Under the pieces are notes generated by a model. It was given only the letters and a program-made list of their open reading frames with translations, ran no database searches and was not told the DNA's origin. The translations under genes were made by a program, and so were the position numbers. Source: an uncultured Bulleidia sp. (GTDB lineage Bacteria > Bacillota_I > Bacilli_A > Erysipelotrichales > Erysipelotrichaceae). Taken from it: a DNA stretch of 6,252 nt. Where the stretch lies: positions 1 through 6,252 of the forward strand of contig CAKVLT010000100.1 of NCBI GenBank assembly GCA_934757945.1. Direction: 5' to 3'. Positions 1 to 4,990 of this stretch are shown in pieces. Numbering within the stretch: the stretch's first letter is position 1; every line of letters begins with the position of its first letter.

Positions 1-17
1 ATCTTGATTTTAACTAA
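1..17 (+). CDS. 3' end of a plus-strand gene (partial, unidentified)
   Basis: Reading from base 3 gives Leu-Asp-Phe-Asn and then TAA at 15-17, which overlaps the first bases of the terminator stem at 16-31. This frame is preferred because the terminators of the nifU-like and S1 genes begin in exactly the same register, with the AA of a TAA stop opening the stem. Another frame closes at TGA 5-7 and cannot be excluded. Too little protein is visible to suggest a function. The main support is the plus-oriented terminator that follows, so this call is partly inference. Confidence 0.35.
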
Positions 18-37
18 GTGGATAGCCACTTCTTTTT
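16..37 (+). terminator. Rho-independent terminator of the gene entering from the left
   Basis: A six-base-pair stem AAGTGG/CCACTT (16-21 and 26-31) with loop ATAG is followed by CTTTTT (32-37). The T-tract lies only on the plus strand. Read on the minus strand the stem is followed by AGTTAAAA, so it would be a poor terminator for leftward transcription. Confidence 0.75.
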
Positions 38-90
38 GTCATGTCTGCTACATATCATAATGTTTCACACTTTCCTCCATGGGTATTTGA

Positions 91-99
91 ATTATACCA
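91..99 (-). promoter_or_regulatory. Orphan extended -10 promoter reading left
   Basis: On the minus strand the bases read TGG-TATAAT, a perfect extended -10. No good -35 is seen at 16-18 bp; the nearest hexamer is CCGACG at 114-119. Transcription would start near base 84. A GGAGG motif follows at 78-74, but only very short open frames are seen after it, for example ATG at 58 giving 14 codons, and GTG at 68 giving 6. Possible roles are antisense RNA against the gene on the left, a leader for a gene outside the window, or a chance match in AT-rich DNA. Confidence 0.45.
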
Positions 100-131
100 C
101 ACTATTGTAAAAACGTCGGATTTTCTATCTT

Positions 132-374
132 TCAGAAAAATCTGTCTTTTACATAAATAGCAATACATGCACCGGCCACAGCAAGAATCAAAGAGCCAAC
201 CAGATTCGTACTGCCCAATCCAACCAATCCTGCAAGAATATTACCAATGATGGCACCAATCATACCAATACCAAGATTACTTAGCATATCATCAGAATTC
301 TTTTTCATAATTGTATTTGCAAGCCATCCTGCTGCAACACCTACAATCAGTGACATAATAATACTTAACAGCAT
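132..374 (-). CDS. GlsB/YeaQ/YmgE-family small membrane protein (transglycosylase-associated)
   Basis: This 80-residue, almost entirely hydrophobic protein has three predicted membrane segments at about residues 2-19, 32-52 and 57-75. It shows the family pattern: Gly-rich segments with GWLAN (16-20), then GMIGAIIGNILAGLVGLG (37-54), and a short basic/aromatic tail KDRFF. The family (Transgly_assoc) is named for an association with transglycosylases and is often linked to stress response, but its biochemical activity is not established. The frame stays open upstream to an ATG at 434. The ATG at 374 is chosen because a perfect AGGAGGT (387-381) sits six bases ahead of it, and because the 434 start would lie inside the terminator hairpin of the S1 gene. 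The 80-residue length suits the family. It is probably transcribed on its own from the extended -10 at 405-397. No strong terminator follows; only a weak AAAAT/GTTTT dyad is visible near 108-122. Confidence 0.88.
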   Translation of the reverse strand: MLLSIIMSLIVGVAAGWLANTIMKKNSDDMLSNLGIGMIGAIIGNILAGLVGLGSTNLVGSLILAVAGACIAIYVKDRFF

Positions 375-396
375 ATATCTACCTCCTGCTGTTAAA

Positions 397-405
397 ATGC
401 TAGCA
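397..405 (-). promoter_or_regulatory. Candidate extended -10 promoter of the GlsB-like gene
   Basis: The minus strand reads TGC-TAGCAT: the extended TG motif plus a four-of-six -10. It ends 22 bases before the ATG at 374, the same distance as for ppk2 and the AI-2E gene. It directly abuts the T-tract of the preceding terminator, and the bases TTTTGTGCTA recur at the ppk2 promoter. No convincing -35 is present, so this remains a candidate. Confidence 0.45.
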
Positions 406-444
406 CAAAAGAAAGAAATGTACTGCTGTTTCAATACATTTCTT
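405..444 (-). terminator. Terminator of the S1-domain gene
   Basis: A perfect ten-base-pair inverted repeat (444-435 and 422-413; AAGAAATGTA and its complement) with a 12-nt loop is followed on the minus strand by TCTTTTG. The stem begins within the TAA stop codon (445-443) of the S1 gene. The stem is AT-rich and the loop large, so termination may be partial, allowing some read-through into the GlsB-like gene. Confidence 0.6.
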
Positions 445-820
445 AAGATTTGCTATGATTTTTTTTTGCCTCTTCAATCCATCTGGGCATATTATCCTGA
501 ATAGTTCTGAAGCCAGGATTCCCTTCCGGTAAAGAAGCTTTCTGAATAATTGTTGTTCTTCTTCTGTTACGAACACGTGTTTTATGTAAAGCCTTCAATG
601 ATAATCTTGCCTGATTGGTTTTAGTGTCAAAATCAATAATTTTTACTTTCACTGTCTCACCAACGGTCACAAACTGAGTAATATCTTTCACATACCCCTC
701 AGAAATTTCAGATATATGAATCAGACCGGAAGTGTATCCGTCCAAAGACACAAAAGCTCCGTAAGGCTGTATTCCGGTCACTTTTCCTTCCACAATCTGA
801 CCTGTAGTATATTTTTGCAT
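443..820 (-). CDS. yugI: S1-domain RNA-binding protein, YugI / general stress protein 13 type
   Basis: This 125-residue protein has a single S1 (OB-fold) RNA-binding domain at residues 4-77. Visible signatures are GKVTGIQPYGAFVSLDG (12-28), GLIHISEIS (32-40), VKVKIIDFD (57-65) and ARLSLKA (71-77). A basic patch follows (RVRNRRRTT, 82-90), then the C-terminal block GFRTIQDNMPRWIEEAKK (103-120), which resembles the GFxxLxxxLxxWIE tail of B. subtilis YugI and relatives such as pneumococcal CvfD. Members of this group associate with the small ribosomal subunit or RNA and modulate translation under stress; that role is family knowledge, not visible here. The start is supported by GAGAGG (833-828) seven bases before the ATG. 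It is divergent from the yuiD-like gene and upstream of the GlsB-like gene, separated from it by a terminator. Confidence 0.9.
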   Translation of the reverse strand: MQKYTTGQIVEGKVTGIQPYGAFVSLDGYTSGLIHISEISEGYVKDITQFVTVGETVKVKIIDFDTKTNQARLSLKALHKTRVRNRRRTTIIQKASLPEGNPGFRTIQDNMPRWIEEAKKNHSKS

Positions 821-840
821 TGTATAACCTCTCGGTCGTT

Positions 841-870
841 ATTATACACTAAAACTTACAGTATTTTTAA
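841..870 (-). promoter_or_regulatory. Promoter of the S1-domain gene
   Basis: The minus strand has -35 TTAAAA (870-865), an 18-bp spacer and a perfect -10 TATAAT (846-841). The predicted start, near 834, lies just ahead of the ribosome binding site, giving a leader of about 14 nt. It is back-to-back with the candidate promoter of the yuiD-like gene. Confidence 0.6.
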
Positions 871-898
871 CTTAGATTACTGACTGTAGTGGTATACT
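871..898 (+). promoter_or_regulatory. Candidate promoter of the yuiD-nifU-like operon
   Basis: An extended -10, TGG-TATACT (890-898), lies 18 bases before the ATG at 917. The -35 is weak (CTTAGA, 871-876, 16-bp spacer). The -10 lies within a small dyad, TGTAGT/ACTACA (885-890 and 896-901), and a second dyad, CAGTA/TACTG (859-863 and 878-882), sits between the two divergent promoters; either could be an operator. The implied leader is only about 12 nt and would start inside or just before AGGAGG, which is unusually short and lowers confidence. Confidence 0.45.
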
Positions 899-916
899 AC
901 ATAGGAGGTTTGAAAT

Positions 917-1372
917 ATGCAAATGTATTGTTTTTTATCCGCTCTGATTGCAGACATCCTGGCACAGCTGTTAAAGCCGGTATTTTATTATATTTTCCAT
1001 AAAGAGTGGAAATGGGAATTATGTAAAGCCAGTGGAGGGTTTCCATCCTCTCATTCTGCAACTGTCAGTGCACTTGCTTTATCTGTAGGTATTCAGGAAA
1101 GTTTTTCCAGCACATTATTTGCAGTAACCCTGACTTTTGCAGGTATCGTCATTTATGATGCTGCAAATGTAAGGTATTATAGTGGACAAAACATCAAAAT
1201 TACGCAACAATTAATCAAGGATGTGCGTTCACAAATGCATATTCCTCTGATTGATCCAATCTACAGTACAAAAATCAAAGAAGTTTTGGGACACAATTGG
1301 ATAGAAGTAGCTGGTGGTATACTGTTGGGCATGATAGTTGCCTTATGTATCAGTGTATTGCCTAAGATATAG
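917..1372 (+). CDS. yuiD: Divergent PAP2-family (DUF212, YuiD-like) membrane protein
   Basis: This 151-residue membrane protein belongs to the divergent PAP2 family (DUF212). Diagnostic blocks are GGFPSSHSATVSALA (40-54), YDAANVRYYSGQ (80-91; relatives have a D-A-x-x-V-R core followed by a conserved G) and KEVLGHNWIEVAGGILLG (121-138). PSSHSA matches the histidine-containing motif of PAP2 phosphatases, but other PAP2 motifs are not clear, so phosphatase activity is unproven. Predicted hydrophobic segments lie at about 5-27, 44-60, 64-82 and 129-148. B. subtilis YuiD (about 158 residues) is the closest named relative I recall. The start has AGGAGG (903-908) eight bases ahead of the ATG. The gene is probably cotranscribed with the nifU-like gene 20 bases downstream, whose ribosome binding site touches this gene's stop codon. 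Confidence 0.88.
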   Translation: MQMYCFLSALIADILAQLLKPVFYYIFHKEWKWELCKASGGFPSSHSATVSALALSVGIQESFSSTLFAVTLTFAGIVIYDAANVRYYSGQNIKITQQLIKDVRSQMHIPLIDPIYSTKIKEVLGHNWIEVAGGILLGMIVALCISVLPKI

Positions 1373-1392
1373 AAAGAAGGTTTAAATTTTAC

Positions 1393-1683
1393 ATGAGCGA
1401 AGAAGTATTAACACCGGAAGAACAGGAAAAGAAACAGGATATCCTCAATCGTATCAATCACACACTGGATAAGATCCGTCCTTACCTTCAGGCTGAAGGC
1501 GGAGATGTCACTCTCATTGATTTCGAAGATGGCGTCGCCACAGTAGATATGACTGGTGCATGTGCCGGTTGTATGATGGCAAGCGCTGATGTCAGTGAAG
1601 GCGTACAGGCATTAATTGTTGATGAAGTACCGGAAGTCATGAAAGTTGTCATTGCTCCACAGGCTCCTCAGTATTTCTATTAA
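1393..1683 (+). CDS. NifU C-terminal-domain (Nfu-type) iron-sulfur cluster protein
   Basis: This 96-residue protein is essentially one NifU C-terminal domain. A charged N-terminus is followed by ILNRINHTLDKIRPYLQAEG (17-36), GGDVTLIDFEDGVATV (36-51) and the cluster-binding motif C57-x-x-C60 in GACAGCMMASADVSEGVQ (55-72). In the family, two such subunits hold a [4Fe-4S] cluster between their CxxC pairs and pass it to target enzymes in the cytosol. The usual C-P-S-S sequence after the second cysteine is replaced by C-M-M-A-S-A, a variant spacing I would not overread. It is a stand-alone domain, with no IscU- or NifU-like N-terminus and no nif genes nearby. Ribosome binding is weak to moderate: AGAAGG at 1375-1380 is 12 bases from the ATG and near the yuiD stop, so translational coupling is likely. 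The TAA stop opens the terminator stem. Confidence 0.92.
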   Translation: MSEEVLTPEEQEKKQDILNRINHTLDKIRPYLQAEGGDVTLIDFEDGVATVDMTGACAGCMMASADVSEGVQALIVDEVPEVMKVVIAPQAPQYFY

Positions 1684-1705
1684 GAATGCATTGCATTCTT
1701 TTTTT
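1682..1705 (+). terminator. Terminator of the yuiD-nifU-like operon
   Basis: An eight-base-pair stem AAGAATGC/GCATTCTT (1682-1689 and 1693-1700) with loop ATT runs straight into five more Ts (1701-1705). The stem opens inside the TAA stop codon at 1681-1683. Confidence 0.88.
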
Positions 1706-1710
1706 ATTAT

Positions 1711-1740
1711 TTGATATTTGCTTGACTTTTTAATTTTAAT
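1711..1740 (+). promoter_or_regulatory. Candidate distal promoter of glnN
   Basis: TTGATA (1711-1716), an 18-bp spacer and TTTAAT (1735-1740) match the sigma-A consensus at 10 of 12 positions. It would give a leader of about 120 nt. The region is extremely AT-rich (15 G/C among bases 1701-1800 by my count), so chance matches are easy and this call is tentative. Confidence 0.35.
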
Positions 1741-1812
1741 TTTATGTTTTTGAAAAAAATTTCATCTTTTCTCACTTTTCTTAAATTTATTTCTGAATTT
1801 AGCAAAAAAATA

Positions 1813-1841
1813 TTGCGATTTAAACTCAACTGGACTATTCT
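1813..1841 (+). promoter_or_regulatory. Candidate proximal promoter of glnN
   Basis: TTGCGA (1813-1818), exactly 17 bp, then TATTCT (1836-1841), each four of six to consensus. The predicted start near 1848 gives a leader of about 20 nt, in keeping with the short leaders predicted for the other genes here. An AT-rich upstream tract could act as an UP element. Confidence 0.4.
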
Positions 1842-1856
1842 TGTTGCATAAACAAG
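1840..1856 (+). promoter_or_regulatory. Dyad overlapping the glnN ribosome binding site
   Basis: A perfect six-base inverted repeat CTTGTT/AACAAG with loop GCATA ends on the AAG of AAGGAGG (1854-1860), the glnN ribosome binding site eight bases before ATG 1869. It could be an operator at the promoter start or, in a longer transcript, a weak hairpin covering part of the ribosome binding site. It does not match the GlnR/TnrA box, whose half-sites are seven bases apart. Confidence 0.4.
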
Positions 1857-1868
1857 GAGGAGTTTATT

Positions 1869-3974
1869 ATGGCACACCCATATGAAGAATTTGGATCTTT
1901 AGTTTTCAATGAAACATTAATGGAAGAGCGTCTTCCTAAACCTGTTTATGATATGTGGAAGAAGACGGTAGCCAATGAAGGTACACTGGACCGTCAGACT
2001 GCTGACGCTATTGCTCACGCAATGAAAAGATGGGCAATGGAAAAAGGATGTACACATTTCACTCATTGGTTCCAACCAATGACAGGCGGAACTGCAGAAA
2101 AGCATGACGCATTTATTGAACCTGGAAAAGACAACTTACCAATTGCGCGTTTCTCAGGAAAAATGCTTATCAAAGGAGAACCTGACGCTTCCTCCTTCCC
2201 TAGTGGTGGTTTAAGAGCTACTTTTGAAGCAAGAGGCTATACGTATTGGGATGTTACATCACCGGCGTTTATCAGAGATCATGTATTATGCATCCCTACT
2301 GTGTTTGTTTCTTACACAGGTGAAGCTTTAGACAGAAAAGAGCCTTTGTTAAAATCTACAAAAGCTGTCAGTGAGGCAGCCACAAGAATTGTGAATATTT
2401 TAGGAGATAAAGAAGTTAAATATTGTCGTCCATCTGTTGGTCTTGAACAGGAATATTTCCTGATTGATAAAAAGTATTTTGATGAACGTCTGGATCTTAA
2501 ATTATGTGGAAGAACCTTATTTGGTATCTCTGCCCCTAAAAAACAGGAATTATCTGATCATTACTTTGGTGCTATTCCCGAAAAAGTACAGGCATTCATG
2601 AAAGAAGTCAATGAAGAGCTCTGGAAACTCGGTGTTTATGCAAAAACAGAGCATAACGAAGTAGCTCCTGCTCAGTTCGAACTTGCTCCGGTATTCTCTG
2701 AATGTAATATTGCCGTAGATCAAAACCTGCTCACTATGGACATCCTGAGAAAAACGGCAGAAAAACATGGTCTTGCCTGCTTATTACATGAAAAACCATT
2801 CGATGGTATCAACGGATCCGGAAAACACAACAACTATTCCATCGTTACAGATAATGGTCAGAACCTGTTCTCCCCTGGTGACAAACCTGCAGAAAACATT
2901 CGTTTCTTAACATTTGTATGTGCATTTATCAAAGCGGTAGATACGTACCCTCTGTTACTTCGTCTTTCTGCAAGTGGTGCAGGAAATGATTTCCGTTTAG
3001 GTGCTAACGAAGCTCCACCTGCTATTATCTCTATTTATCTTGGAAGTTATATTGAAGATGTACTGTATAATTTATATCAGACACATCCTTCTCAGAAAGG
3101 TAAAATCAATTCTAAAAAAGAAGAAAAATCTGATTTCAATCCTGTTGCTGGTCTGGCGTATGTTCCTCATGACAATACTGACCGTAACAGAACTTCCCCT
3201 GTTGCGTTCACCGGTAACAAGTTTGAATTCAGAATGCTTGGTTCAAGCATGTCTGCTTCCTTACCAAACATTGTACTGAACAGTATTATTGCTGAATCTC
3301 TGAATGAAATCGCAGAGCAGCTGGAAGGTATTAAATATCTTCAGGATATTCGTGAAAAAGCTCTTTCCATCTGTAAAGATATCATCCATGAACATAAGAA
3401 AGTCTTATTCTCAGGTGATGGATATTCTGACGAATGGAAGAAAGAAGCTGCAAGAAGAGGCCTGCCTTCCGTCAACAGTTTCATTGAAGCTACGCAAACC
3501 CTGAAAGACCCAAAAGTTGTTCATCTGTTTACTTCACTGGATGTCTTTAACGAAACTGAAATCAAAGCCAACCTGGCTATCATGGAAGAACAATACACAC
3601 AGATTGAAAGTATTGAAGTTCGTACGCTCATGGAAATGACACGCAAAGATATTCTTCCAGCAATGATGGAAGAGCTGAAAGCTTATGGTGAAGCAACTAC
3701 AGCCTGTGGTGACGCAAGTCCAAAATACTTTAAGACCCGTCTAAAGACAATCGGTGATCTGATTGACGCAACCTATGATGGTCTGAAGGAACTGGAAGCC
3801 AAGTTTGAAGAAATTGATACTATCAAGCATGACTATGACAAAGGATATGCAATGTATTATGAACTGGCACCTCTGATGAGAAAGTTAAGAACTTCCATCG
3901 ACACATATGAGAAGATTTCTTCTCCTAGATATTACAAACTGCCTTTATACGAAGATATGTTATTCAATATCTGA
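1869..3974 (+). CDS. glnN: Glutamine synthetase type III (GlnN)
   Basis: This cytosolic enzyme makes glutamine from glutamate, ammonium and ATP, the entry step of ammonium assimilation. The 701-residue length is typical of type III (about 700, against about 450-470 for type I). Type III signatures are FTHWFQPMTGGTAEKHDAF (64-82) and FPSGGLRATFEARGYTYWD (110-128). Active-site blocks are GLEQEYFLID (191-200, metal-binding glutamates), EHNEVAPAQFELAP (261-274), FDGINGSGKHNNYS (311-324), RLGANEAPPA (376-385) and NRTSPVAFTGNKFEFRML (440-457). The helical C-terminal extension (about 560-690) is characteristic of the class. All conserved blocks are present with no frameshift. The start has AAGGAGG eight bases upstream. 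It is probably monocistronic, between the nifU terminator and its own very strong one. No glnR, glnB or amtB is in the window, so its regulation is not shown beyond the upstream dyad. Confidence 0.97.
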   Translation: MAHPYEEFGSLVFNETLMEERLPKPVYDMWKKTVANEGTLDRQTADAIAHAMKRWAMEKGCTHFTHWFQPMTGGTAEKHDAFIEPGKDNLPIARFSGKMLIKGEPDASSFPSGGLRATFEARGYTYWDVTSPAFIRDHVLCIPTVFVSYTGEALDRKEPLLKSTKAVSEAATRIVNILGDKEVKYCRPSVGLEQEYFLIDKKYFDERLDLKLCGRTLFGISAPKKQELSDHYFGAIPEKVQAFMKEVNEELWKLGVYAKTEHNEVAPAQFELAPVFSECNIAVDQNLLTMDILRKTAEKHGLACLLHEKPFDGINGSGKHNNYSIVTDNGQNLFSPGDKPAENIRFLTFVCAFIKAVDTYPLLLRLSASGAGNDFRLGANEAPPAIISIYLGSYIEDVLYNLYQTHPSQKGKINSKKEEKSDFNPVAGLAYVPHDNTDRNRTSPVAFTGNKFEFRMLGSSMSASLPNIVLNSIIAESLNEIAEQLEGIKYLQDIREKALSICKDIIHEHKKVLFSGDGYSDEWKKEAARRGLPSVNSFIEATQTLKDPKVVHLFTSLDVFNETEIKANLAIMEEQYTQIESIEVRTLMEMTRKDILPAMMEELKAYGEATTACGDASPKYFKTRLKTIGDLIDATYDGLKELEAKFEEIDTIKHDYDKGYAMYYELAPLMRKLRTSIDTYEKISSPRYYKLPLYEDMLFNI

Positions 3975-3999
3975 AACACTTAAAACTCCTTCTCTTTCG

Positions 4000-4031
4000 G
4001 AAGTACTGTATGCATACAGTACTTCTTTTTT
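4000..4031 (+). terminator. Strong palindromic terminator of glnN
   Basis: Bases 4000-4025 form a perfect 26-nt palindrome with arms GAAGTACTGTATG and its complement. In RNA this gives a stem of about 11 bp with loop TGCA, followed by six Ts (4026-4031). As duplex DNA, a perfect palindrome could also be a protein-binding site. The next promoter begins immediately downstream. Confidence 0.92.
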
Positions 4032-4032
4032 G

Positions 4033-4041
4033 TGCTATGAT
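4033..4041 (+). promoter_or_regulatory. Extended -10 promoter of ppk2
   Basis: TGC-TATGAT combines the extended TG motif with a five-of-six -10 and directly follows the T-tract of the glnN terminator. Any -35 would fall inside the terminator hairpin (CATACA at 4013-4018, 17-bp spacer). The predicted start near 4048 gives a leader of about 16 nt. Since the upstream terminator is strong, ppk2 needs its own promoter, which supports the call. Confidence 0.55.
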
Positions 4042-4063
4042 TACAAAAAGCGAGGTATTCTAT

Positions 4064-4930
4064 ATGAAATCAGAATATACATATGATGAATTTGGAAAAT
4101 TCGACATCAGGAAAGTAAAAACTGATGAAACATCTCTATGTAATAATCGTGAAATTGCAGAGAAGAGAATGCAGGAAAACGAAAAGAAACTGGACGAATT
4201 ACAACAAAAACTATATGCCGAAAAAAAAGAAGGCCTGATTATAGTTTTCCAGGCCATGGACGCTGCAGGTAAAGACGGAACTATCACCCATGTCTTACAA
4301 TGCCTGTCACCTCATGGAGTTTATGAAGCTGCTTTCAAATCACCTTCTTCAACAGAACTGGCACATGATTTTTTATGGAGAGTTGTGCAACAGGTACCTG
4401 CAAAAGGCGAAATTGCCATATTCAACCGTTCTCATTATGAAGATGTACTGATTGGAAAAGTTAAAGAGTTGTACAAATCACAGGCTCATGCAGATCGTAT
4501 TGATACAGATAAAGTCATTGAAAGAAGGTATACAGATATCCGCAACTTTGAAGAATACCTGTACCAGAATAATATACGTATCATCAAAATCTTCCTGAAT
4601 GTTTCTAAAGAAGAACAGGCAAAACGATTTTTATCTCGTATTGAAGAACCAGAAAAAAACTGGAAGTTTTCTTCTTCTGATGTTGAAGAAAGAACCTATT
4701 GGGATAAATATCAGAAAGCTTTTGAAGATGCTGTCAATGCAACTGCCACCTTACATTGTCCATGGTATGTGGTTCCTGCAGATCACAAATGGTATATGCG
4801 TTATGTAGTATCCGAAATCATTCTGAAAACTTTAAAAGACATGAATCCTGAATACCCTGTTGTCAGTGAAGAAAGAAGACAGAAGTTCCATTCTTTAAAA
4901 GAACAACTTGAAAAAGAACTGCAGAAATAG
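4064..4930 (+). CDS. ppk2: Polyphosphate kinase 2 family, class III-like (polyphosphate:nucleotide phosphotransferase)
   Basis: This 288-residue cytosolic kinase transfers phosphate from polyphosphate to nucleotides; class III members can convert AMP to ADP and ADP to ATP. Visible motifs are the Walker A block FQAMDAAGKDGTI (62-74), FKSPSSTELAHDFLWR (91-106), the Walker B-type block IAIFNRSHYEDVLI (117-130), the lid segment ERRYTDIRNFEEYL (153-166), and RFLSRIEEPEKNWKF (188-202) followed by WYVVPADHKWYMRY (234-247). The HYED form after NRS, and the length, resemble class III (PPK2-related, TIGR03709 type) rather than class I or II; substrate preference is inferred. The frame is open up to ATG 4010, but that codon lies inside the glnN terminator. 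ATG 4064 is chosen because GAGG (4052-4055) is eight bases ahead and a promoter precedes it. It is convergent with the AI-2E gene. Confidence 0.93.
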   Translation: MKSEYTYDEFGKFDIRKVKTDETSLCNNREIAEKRMQENEKKLDELQQKLYAEKKEGLIIVFQAMDAAGKDGTITHVLQCLSPHGVYEAAFKSPSSTELAHDFLWRVVQQVPAKGEIAIFNRSHYEDVLIGKVKELYKSQAHADRIDTDKVIERRYTDIRNFEEYLYQNNIRIIKIFLNVSKEEQAKRFLSRIEEPEKNWKFSSSDVEERTYWDKYQKAFEDAVNATATLHCPWYVVPADHKWYMRYVVSEIILKTLKDMNPEYPVVSEERRQKFHSLKEQLEKELQK

Positions 4931-4936
4931 AGCAAA

Positions 4937-4979
4937 AAAAGTGCACTTATAGCTGGAATCCAGCTGTCAGTGCTCTTTT
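4937..4979. terminator. Bidirectional terminator between ppk2 and the AI-2E-family gene
   Basis: A long interrupted hairpin pairs AAAAG (4937-4941) with CTTTT (4975-4979), GCACT (4943-4947) with AGTGC (4969-4973), and ATAGCTGG with CCAGCTGT (one G-T wobble). It has loop AAT and single mismatches at 4942/4974 and 4948/4968. The plus strand ends in CTTTTA. The minus strand ends in a run of seven Ts from the A-tract at 4934-4940. It serves both convergent genes. Confidence 0.88.
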
Positions 4980-4990
4980 AACATACATTT

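Noticed and set aside
375..434. Upstream 20-residue extension of the GlsB-like protein from ATG 434
   Set aside because: It starts inside the S1-gene terminator hairpin, lacks a ribosome binding site, and the perfect AGGAGGT fits ATG 374 instead.
1393..1683. Evidence for a nitrogen-fixation locus from the NifU-like protein
   Set aside because: Only the general C-terminal Nfu domain is present, which is widespread in non-fixing bacteria, and no nif genes are nearby.
1840..1856. GlnR/TnrA box upstream of glnN
   Set aside because: The half-sites are TGTT and AACA but the central spacing is too short for the TGTNA-N7-TNACA consensus.
1917..3504. Other open frames inside glnN on both strands
   Set aside because: They are shadows of a fully conserved 701-residue enzyme, with no independent start signals.
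4010..4063. 18-residue N-terminal extension of PPK2 from ATG 4010
   Set aside because: The ATG lies in the glnN terminator stem, upstream of the likely transcription start; GAGG fits ATG 4064.
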